From NCBI GenBank assembly GCA_038144835.1, contig JAYQON010000101.1, forward strand, positions 1 to 10,850: a stretch of 10,850 bases of DNA, in the 5' to 3' direction. Each line of letters begins with the position of its first letter. The stretch's first letter is position 1. A program made the position numbers and the translations under genes. The DNA comes from JALHOQ01 sp038144835. Its GTDB lineage: Bacteria; Bdellovibrionota; Bdellovibrionia; Bdellovibrionales; UBA1609. Shown piece after piece: positions 6,205 to 10,850 of the stretch. A model generated the notes under the pieces. It searched no databases. It saw nothing but the letters and a program-made list of their open reading frames with translations, and was not told the DNA's origin.

Positions 6205-6222
6205 GTCTTTGCTTGCAAAGAC
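6205..6222. promoter_or_regulatory. 18-bp palindrome between divergent genes, candidate operator
   Basis: GTCTTTGC (6205-6212) and GCAAAGAC (6215-6222) are perfect 8-bp arms around TT. It lies 17 bp upstream of the deacetylase start chosen here and within the 149-bp region separating it from the methyltransferase. The same region has a 10-bp direct repeat GCCAAAGCAA (6118-6127, 6180-6189) and a 7-bp inverted pair CGTTGGG (6129-6135) and CCCAACG (6224-6230), so it is unusually rich in repeats. A regulator of the deacetylase, or of both genes, is a reasonable inference. Confidence 0.4.
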
Positions 6223-6238
6223 TCCCAACGAGGTGCTC

Positions 6239-7378
6239 TTGCAAAAAAGTCGATGGATTCTACGTTTATTCATGCTGCTCTCTTCAAACTGTTTACCTTG
6301 GGGGATGTCTGAGACCTGGGCAGTCCCCAACCTGGCACCTAAGCCCAAGGCTGTGTTGTCTGACCAGACGTTTCATAACAAATCAGCCTTCGAGAAAAAG
6401 TGGCTTGATCTGCAAACCTTGGCTGTAATTTATCGTGATGAATTTGATCAAATTATAGCCAATCCGGGTTTCGGACTTTATTTAGATGAAATTGAAGTTT
6501 ACTTGAATCTTATGGCCGTGCGCGAATTGCAACACGCGTGGGTGCAAGACAATGCCGCCCAACCTCCCGAATGGGAAGAGGCGGAGCTTAACAGTCGAAG
6601 AGATGAAGTCTTGCAGTCGCACACGTTGCTGGCTGAAGTGGCAAAGATGCGTGAAATTTTGCGTCCGCAATTCGTTCAAAAAAAAGCAAAAATGACTTCA
6701 ATGCGGATTCAACCTACTATCGGCCCTGAAGGCAATTTGACGGGTAATGAGTTCCTTGCAGGGACTTGGGCGTTAACCTATGATGATGGACCACACGAAT
6801 CGATCACCCGTCAGATTGTACAATTGTTAAAGCCTTATAAAATTCCAGCGACTTTTTTTTGGTTGGCTTCAAACGCGAGGAGAGGGCGGGAAACGGTGGC
6901 GTTGACTTTGGCTCACGGCCATTCGGCGCAAAATCATTCCTTCACGCATGCCAACCTCAATCGCATTTCGGCTCTTAGTTTGGGCTTTGAAATCTCGGTA
7001 TCAACGGAGACGTTGGCGCAAGTCTACGGGTATAGACCTAAATTTTTTCGTTGCCCATTTGGTGCGGGTGTTCATTCTCAACGGGTGCGCTCTCTCATTG
7101 CTAAAAATGGAATGATTCATGTGTTTTGGAATGTTGATAGCCTTGACTGGGCCGATAAAAATTCTAAACGTGTCGTAGGTCGAGTGTTAAAGCAGATGCA
7201 GGCAAACCGTGGTGGAATTGTCTTATTTCATGATATCCAAGCCCACACTGCTCACATAACAAAAATGCTAATTTCAGCGACGGCTCCTCTAAAGTTGAAT
7301 TGGATGACCTTAGATACCGTCGTAGAGCAACTGAATGTCCGACACGAGGCTCGTCTGCGCCGTCAATCAGTCAACTAG
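6239..7378 (+). CDS. NodB-family polysaccharide deacetylase (carbohydrate esterase 4), exported
   Basis: 379 aa from the TTG at 6239, chosen because GAGG lies 5 nt upstream and the product opens with a signal peptide (MQKSRWILRLFMLLSSNCLP, possibly cut after SETWA, residues 24-28). GTG at 6233 and ATG at 6272 are alternatives. ATG at 6116 has no ribosome site. The C-terminal half holds the five NodB motifs (numbers from this start): TYDDGP 180-185, with the catalytic base and metal Asp; HSFTH 233-237, the two metal His; RCPFG 271-275; DSLDW 300-304; LFHD 329-332. Known CE4 enzymes use a divalent metal to remove N- or O-acetyl groups from peptidoglycan, chitin or other polysaccharides. The N-terminal 150 residues after the signal are a helical, Trp/Glu-rich extension (YRDEFDQIIANPGFGLYLDE) not part of NodB and not recognised. 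The gene ends 12 bp inside the convergent membrane-protein gene. Confidence 0.92.
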   Translation: MQKSRWILRLFMLLSSNCLPWGMSETWAVPNLAPKPKAVLSDQTFHNKSAFEKKWLDLQTLAVIYRDEFDQIIANPGFGLYLDEIEVYLNLMAVRELQHAWVQDNAAQPPEWEEAELNSRRDEVLQSHTLLAEVAKMREILRPQFVQKKAKMTSMRIQPTIGPEGNLTGNEFLAGTWALTYDDGPHESITRQIVQLLKPYKIPATFFWLASNARRGRETVALTLAHGHSAQNHSFTHANLNRISALSLGFEISVSTETLAQVYGYRPKFFRCPFGAGVHSQRVRSLIAKNGMIHVFWNVDSLDWADKNSKRVVGRVLKQMQANRGGIVLFHDIQAHTAHITKMLISATAPLKLNWMTLDTVVEQLNVRHEARLRRQSVN

Positions 7379-7831
7379 TGGGTGAGTGGGTGGAGTGACA
7401 TCTCGGTACGTGTTGACCGTGCGCTGATGATGGGTTGCTCGACCGAATTGTAGATGTATCACAGAGCGCCCACGCAAAGTGGCTATCACTGTAGTCAAAA
7501 GCAATACGTCTAAAACTACAGCAAGTAGACTCAAAACGAGAGCGATCGGGGCTACCAAAAAAAAAGCAATCCATGCCAGAAAGCTTCCTGTTGTTAACCC
7601 TTGTGAGGCGATCCAGTAAACGCTGCTCACTGCCAAAACTGCCGGCACTGAAACCATTATCATTATGCCAATTAACGTCAGTACAAGTCGCATCTTCAGG
7701 CCTGTTACCCTGGCACCATCTTGCTCTTTAGCCTTGCCTTCTAAATCCAAGACTTCGGGGTTTTCGGGTGTGCCGCGAACTGGAGTGGAGAGAAACAAAG
7801 AATTTAGAATTTCAATCAAGCGTTGGATCAT
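7367..7831 (-). CDS. Small membrane protein of unknown function
   Basis: 154 aa, not recognised. After a short amphipathic N-terminus (MIQRLIEILNSLFL) and a polar stretch rich in Glu, Lys and Pro (18-47) come two strongly hydrophobic segments. One is at about 48-72 (LVLTLIGIMIMVSVPAVLAV). The other runs from about 84 to 118 and is long enough for one long helix or a tight hairpin of two. A basic tail follows (LRGRS, HLQFGRATHHQR), ending in TPPTHPLVD. The positive residues after the last segment suggest a cytoplasmic C-terminus if there are two helices. The ATG at 7831 has no clear ribosome site, so the start is uncertain. Its end overlaps the end of the deacetylase gene on the opposite strand by 12 bp, leaving no room for a terminator between them. 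It appears to be transcribed alone. Confidence 0.7.
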   Translation of the reverse strand: MIQRLIEILNSLFLSTPVRGTPENPEVLDLEGKAKEQDGARVTGLKMRLVLTLIGIMIMVSVPAVLAVSSVYWIASQGLTTGSFLAWIAFFLVAPIALVLSLLAVVLDVLLLTTVIATLRGRSVIHLQFGRATHHQRTVNTYRDVTPPTHPLVD

Positions 7832-7956
7832 GCGACGTAATCTAACCCAAAAACTACCAGGGCGCTACAAGCCATTTGAGGCGGGGTGACCTGATTGATC
7901 GGGAGAGATTTCGGTCAGTGGCGGGCTCGAATAACCCCACAACTCTCAGCCGAGAA

Positions 7957-7986
7957 TTGTCACTCGCCTTGTGTCTCTCGTTTAAG
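7957..7986 (+). promoter_or_regulatory. Candidate promoter of the micropeptide gene
   Basis: TTGTCA (7957-7962) and TTTAAG (7981-7986) are 18 nt apart, five and four matches respectively to the sigma-70 consensus. A transcript from here would begin around 7993, just before an AGAGGA ribosome site (7996-8001). Pattern match only. Confidence 0.3.
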
Positions 7987-7995
7987 CTGTGTTTT

Positions 7996-8024
7996 AGAGG
8001 ATTCCCATGCGGCATATTCTTTGA
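7996..8024 (+). other. Ribosome site and five-codon ORF (MRHIL-stop) in frame upstream of the micropeptide gene
   Basis: AGAGGA (7996-8001) lies 5 nt before the ATG at 8007, the best ribosome site in this region. Translation gives MRHIL, then TGA at 8022-8024. The same frame continues with five codons to the ATG at 8040 of the 54-aa gene, which itself has no ribosome site. Either this is a leader peptide whose termination couples to the next start, or the TGA is a disabling (or read-through) stop within a longer signal peptide. Confidence 0.45.
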
Positions 8025-8039
8025 AAACCTTTTCTGGTT

Positions 8040-8204
8040 ATGAGAGCTTTAATTGCCCTTCTTCTCATAATGAGTGCTGTATTGGTATTTAGTGCCCGTG
8101 CGGAGATCGTGACCTCAGAAAGCTGCACGGATTGCGCGCGTATGGTGACGTTTAAGAAAATAGGTGCAGGGGGAGCAACCGACAAACTCATAAAACGAGA
8201 ATGA
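8040..8204 (+). CDS. Secreted micropeptide with CxxC motif (54 aa)
   Basis: The frame from ATG 8040 to TGA 8204 encodes a textbook short signal peptide (MRALIALLLIMSAVLVFSARA, AxA-type cut SARA before Glu22). The predicted 33-residue mature peptide starts EIVTSESCTDCARMVTF, contains a single CxxC (C29, C32) and ends in a basic Gly/Lys tail (DKLIKRE). A signal peptide this good, followed at once by a CxxC, is unlikely in random sequence, which is the main reason to call the gene. No family is recognised. The CxxC could bind metal, be redox-active or form a disulphide after export. The ATG lacks a Shine-Dalgarno; the nearest one serves the in-frame ATG at 8007, cut off by TGA at 8022. The gene may therefore be translated by coupling or may be partly decayed. 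Confidence 0.55.
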   Translation: MRALIALLLIMSAVLVFSARAEIVTSESCTDCARMVTFKKIGAGGATDKLIKRE

Positions 8205-8243
8205 AATCAGCAATCACAAGAAGGTAATAGAGGTCGAGTCGAG

Positions 8244-10784
8244 TTAGCCGCCAACTCCCTCGTCGGGTAGTTTATACGAGCCACGAAGTTGGCGGAGACC
8301 AAGCCATGATATGCCAGCAAAAAGCAGAGTCCAAAGAGAGATTAAGATTGCGCTAGAACCGATCCAGTCAAACTGCACCCTAGAATTGAATCCGAATTTG
8401 GCAATGCCCCAAGCCACCAAGGCTGATAAAATCGCCCCCAAGAGTGAACCCAAAACACCTAAGCCACCATAAGTCAAAAGCTGTAACTTCCAAATGTCTC
8501 TCGTATTCAACCCTTGCAGACGCAGCTGCATCCAGTCCCGTTTTGATGAAATCAGTTGAAAAATAAGAATCATGAAAAAGACAAACACTCCCAGCGCCAG
8601 AGAAAGTCTGCTGGCAATCTTCAATCCGGCGCTCAGCTTAACGACTAGGTCAGTGACGTTAGTGAGAGCCTCTTGCACATTAATTGACGTCACATTTGGA
8701 AATTTTTTGGTGATTATGGTTTGTATTTGGGGCGGAGTGAGTTGTTGACTAGGCTTAACTGTTAAAATCCACGTTTTTGGTGCCGCTTCAAGCACACCTT
8801 CAGGAAATTGAATAAAAAAATTGGGCTCAAAACTATTCCAGTTGATGGACCGTAAACTCGCGATCGTTGCCTCAATTTCAACACCTTGAACATCGAACCG
8901 CAGTCGATCGCCCAAGTCGAGTCCAACCCGCTTTGCATACCGTTCCTCTACGGAAATCTGTGCGGGCTCAGACGAGTGCTTTTCCCAACTCTCGCCACGG
9001 ATAATTGATTCCGAGGAAGAAAGTTTTTGCCGAAAAGAAAGATTGACCCCACGATTGCGAAATCGGGCTTCAAGTTCTTCTTCGCGGGTGCTCCAACTGT
9101 CAACTTGCCCGCGCTCAAAAGTCTTGTCATTGACGCTCAAAATGCGCGCTCGAATAAAAGGCGAAAACTGCGATATGGAAAGTCCATTTTGATCCATAAA
9201 CTTACGCAGGGGTTCGAGCTGTTCATCTTGTATATCGAACAAAAAAAGACTTGGACGAGTAAGTTTGTCGGGTGTGTTTAGTTCTCCCACCAGTGACCGC
9301 TCAAGATGAGGTATCAATTGCGCCAGTAAGCCAGCAAGGGCACTCACTGTGACCAAAAGTAATGATGTGGTCCAGCGCCTGGTCCACTGTGCCGAAACCA
9401 AGTGGAGTGGCCATGAGCGTAGCTGAGCCCTCCAGCGTTTGACTGCATACAAACTCAATGAGGCTGTTCCTGAAATTATAAACAAGGTTACGGCCATGGT
9501 CCCCAGAAAAGCGGCAGTGACTCTCCAACTACGTGCTTGTAGCCATGTGATGGCAAAAAATAAAATACCGGTGAGTATCAACAGTAAAGTGGCAGAAGCC
9601 ATTGGCCGTGCTAGTTTTGCGCTTCCGCTCAGCAAAAATAACGGTTTCTCCCAAGCTGTGGCCATGATTGGACTGAGCAAAAGTAGCAACCCTGAGAGGG
9701 GGCCTACAGTCAGCAGCAATAAGGTGTTTTGCCATGACCAAACAAGCTGAAAATCCGCAGGCAGGGAAGCGCTGAATTTAGGTAGAACGGCCCTCGCTCC
9801 AAGCCAAGAGAGCCAACCTCCGAGTATGATTCCGATAAGAAGAATCAACATGAGTTTAAGCAGCAAAATAAGAAGAGCCTGTTGAGAGGATACGCCCAAA
9901 GCTTTTAGGATGCCGGTGACGTGCAGTTCTAACTTGAGCCAACGCCGGCCCAAGTAATAAACGCCTAACCAACCCAGAGAGAGTGTGACGAGCCCGATCA
10001 AGCCAAGATAGTCCATGATACCAGATAAAACACGCAATGAGCCCTGTTCGAGATCTGCGGGTAAAGTGACGTTAACCCCAGCTTCGGGAAATGCCTCTTC
10101 AAGTCGCTTTTTCAAGCTAGGTTCAGGTTTTTTGATGAGAGCATAATGAGTCTCAGAAAAAGTCGAACCAAATTGGATTAAACCTGTTTCCCCGAGGTGC
10201 TGCCTGTGCAGATAAATTCTTGGGGCCATGTTGCCCATGCGAAAAGTTTGTGATGAGTCTTTGCGGATAATTCCAGTGATGACAAAGTTAGCCTGGCCAA
10301 CGCGCAGAGTTTGCCCTATCGAAAGATTCATTAACGTTAGCAAGTCTGCAGCAACCCAGACTTGCCGGCTCGGTTGGAGGTTTAGTCCGCGGGCTGTGGT
10401 GTTTAACTCACGGTTTGCGCTTTCTATTTGCAATTCACCAACCAGCGGAAAGTCGTTGTCAATGAAGCGCAACATAGCTAGACGGGATTCGTTACCTCCA
10501 GAAACCATGGCAAAAAGTTCAGTGAGACGAGCAAATGTCGAGCCGGCAGGTAGAATTTCTCGCAGCCGTTGATTCTCGTTCTGAGTGAGCGCTCGACGCG
10601 CTGATACGGCCAAGTCAGCCGTAAGGATTTTGCGACCTTGCAATTCCAGGGTCGAAGCCAAACTGCGCCGATAAACGTCTATTATGACCAATCCCGTAAC
10701 AGCTGTGCTCAAAGATAAAACCCAAAGAAGATAAAGGCTTTTTTGTTGCCGTAGAGAAGCCCATATCAGTCTTATTGCGACCAC
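8244..10784 (-). CDS. YbbP/FtsX-type ABC transporter permease
   Basis: 846 aa starting at GTG 10784, with GGAAGG 6 nt upstream and a 13-bp overlap with the ATPase gene. The N-terminal cytoplasmic/TM1 part (RLIWASLRQQKSLYLLWVLS) is followed by a large periplasmic domain (about 37-255) with the ADLAVSARRALT stretch typical of YbbP-like permeases. Next comes a first FtsX-type bundle (TM near 256-280, 303-330, 351-375), middle helices (about 398-415, 425-447, 473-490), a second periplasmic domain (about 492-722), and a last FtsX bundle (723-745, 770-792, 809-830). About ten helices and this length fit the YbbP family rather than four-helix LolC/E or MacB. Such permeases work with a LolD/YbbA-like ATPase in mechanotransmission or lipid/lipoprotein/peptide export at the inner membrane; the substrate here is unknown. 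The C-terminus ends in a short polar tail. No terminator was seen after the stop. Confidence 0.9.
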   Translation of the reverse strand: MVAIRLIWASLRQQKSLYLLWVLSLSTAVTGLVIIDVYRRSLASTLELQGRKILTADLAVSARRALTQNENQRLREILPAGSTFARLTELFAMVSGGNESRLAMLRFIDNDFPLVGELQIESANRELNTTARGLNLQPSRQVWVAADLLTLMNLSIGQTLRVGQANFVITGIIRKDSSQTFRMGNMAPRIYLHRQHLGETGLIQFGSTFSETHYALIKKPEPSLKKRLEEAFPEAGVNVTLPADLEQGSLRVLSGIMDYLGLIGLVTLSLGWLGVYYLGRRWLKLELHVTGILKALGVSSQQALLILLLKLMLILLIGIILGGWLSWLGARAVLPKFSASLPADFQLVWSWQNTLLLLTVGPLSGLLLLLSPIMATAWEKPLFLLSGSAKLARPMASATLLLILTGILFFAITWLQARSWRVTAAFLGTMAVTLFIISGTASLSLYAVKRWRAQLRSWPLHLVSAQWTRRWTTSLLLVTVSALAGLLAQLIPHLERSLVGELNTPDKLTRPSLFLFDIQDEQLEPLRKFMDQNGLSISQFSPFIRARILSVNDKTFERGQVDSWSTREEELEARFRNRGVNLSFRQKLSSSESIIRGESWEKHSSEPAQISVEERYAKRVGLDLGDRLRFDVQGVEIEATIASLRSINWNSFEPNFFIQFPEGVLEAAPKTWILTVKPSQQLTPPQIQTIITKKFPNVTSINVQEALTNVTDLVVKLSAGLKIASRLSLALGVFVFFMILIFQLISSKRDWMQLRLQGLNTRDIWKLQLLTYGGLGVLGSLLGAILSALVAWGIAKFGFNSRVQFDWIGSSAILISLWTLLFAGISWLGLRQLRGSYKLPDEGVGG

Positions 10785-10850
10785 AACTTTCCTTCCTTAA
10801 GGGTCAATATCTTGACACAGCGAGCGTCGACTTCCTGAGAGTTAGTGACA
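10772..10850 (-). CDS. ABC transporter ATP-binding protein, C-terminal end only (LolD/YbbA-like)
   Basis: The last 25 codons are visible, running in from the right edge, and end in TAA at 10774-10772. The peptide VTNSQEVDARCVKILTLKEG, then KLWSQ, matches the end of LolD/YbbA/MacB-type ATPases, where the H-loop region (VTHD) is followed by a pattern like E-A-R-C-D-R-hydrophobic-L-DG. Here the usual His of the H-loop appears as Asn (VTN rather than VTH), which is odd because that His helps catalysis. The gene overlaps the permease start by 13 bp, so the two are translated together. It is too short for a finer call. Confidence 0.8.
   Translation of the reverse strand, partial: VTNSQEVDARCVKILTLKEGKLWSQ

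Larger units (their letters stand above)
7832..8039. other. Intergenic region between the small membrane protein and the micropeptide gene
   Basis: No gene of useful length was found here apart from the five-codon ORF at 8007-8024. Small self-complementary pieces are present (TCTCAGCCGAGA near 7944-7955) along with the candidate plus-strand promoter at 7957-7986. No convincing minus-strand promoter for the membrane protein was seen. Confidence 0.5.

Noticed and set aside
6116..6238. Longer start of the deacetylase at ATG 6116
   Set aside because: No ribosome site precedes it, it buries the signal peptide, and it leaves almost no space for the divergent methyltransferase promoter.
7376..7397. 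G-quadruplex in the GTGGGTGAGTGGGTGG stretch
   Set aside because: There are only two GGG runs, and the sequence is explained by codons for the TPPTHP tail of the membrane protein.
7922..7939. tRNA-like GGGCTCGAATAACCCC stretch
   Set aside because: It resembles a T-arm at first sight, but stem and loop lengths are wrong and no acceptor, D-arm or anticodon arm can be drawn around it.
7994..8191. 65-aa minus-strand frame opposite the micropeptide
   Set aside because: No signal, family or ribosome site supports it, and its composition looks like a shadow of the plus-strand gene.
1..10850. CRISPR arrays, insertion sequences, phage genes, rRNA
   Set aside because: No regularly spaced repeats, transposase or integrase motifs, or RNA gene signatures were found in any part of the window.

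Overview
The window reads as ordinary chromosome from a Gram-negative bacterium with an outer membrane. It holds a lipoprotein gene, several genes with Sec signal peptides, an envelope-type polysaccharide deacetylase and a YbbP-like ABC permease. Base composition looks balanced, near half G+C. The many short exported proteins with no recognisable family would fit a Bdellovibrionota/Oligoflexia-like or other deltaproteobacterial-grade lineage. That is a low-confidence guess, because there is no rRNA or marker gene here.

Left part (1-4278, all minus strand): a tight five-gene cluster. In transcription order it encodes a Sec-exported coiled-coil protein (252 aa), a small lipoprotein (231 aa), a second exported helical protein (335 aa), a 486-aa exported polymorphic-toxin-like protein, and a cytosolic cysteine-rich CPCC protein that runs off the left edge. 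The toxin candidate has a signal peptide, a coiled coil, a PT-TG-like pre-toxin segment and a His-rich C-terminal domain resembling toxin nucleases. Gene junctions are 29 nt, 2 nt, a 4-nt ATGA overlap and 4 nt, so the genes are very probably co-transcribed and partly translationally coupled. I read this as a toxin-immunity operon with three dedicated envelope accessory proteins. This is the part of the window most likely to be an undescribed system. A leader with tandem hairpins and an upstream dyad precedes it.

Middle (4279-6089): a lone 100-aa exported-looking protein of unknown function with its own putative promoter and operator dyad. Next comes an intergenic stretch with a long, bulged inverted repeat, then a class I SAM-dependent methyltransferase with an N-terminal Cys4 zinc-ribbon-like motif (minus strand).

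Right (6090-8243): divergent from the methyltransferase, across a region containing an 18-bp palindrome, is a NodB-family (CE4) polysaccharide deacetylase with all five catalytic motifs. It converges with and overlaps by 12 bp a minus-strand gene for a small membrane protein. A gap of about 400 bp then holds a 54-aa plus-strand gene for a secreted CxxC micropeptide, preceded by an in-frame five-codon ORF that ends in TGA.

Right edge (8244-10850, minus strand): a complete 846-aa YbbP/FtsX-type ABC permease, preceded and overlapped by the last 25 codons of its ABC ATPase.
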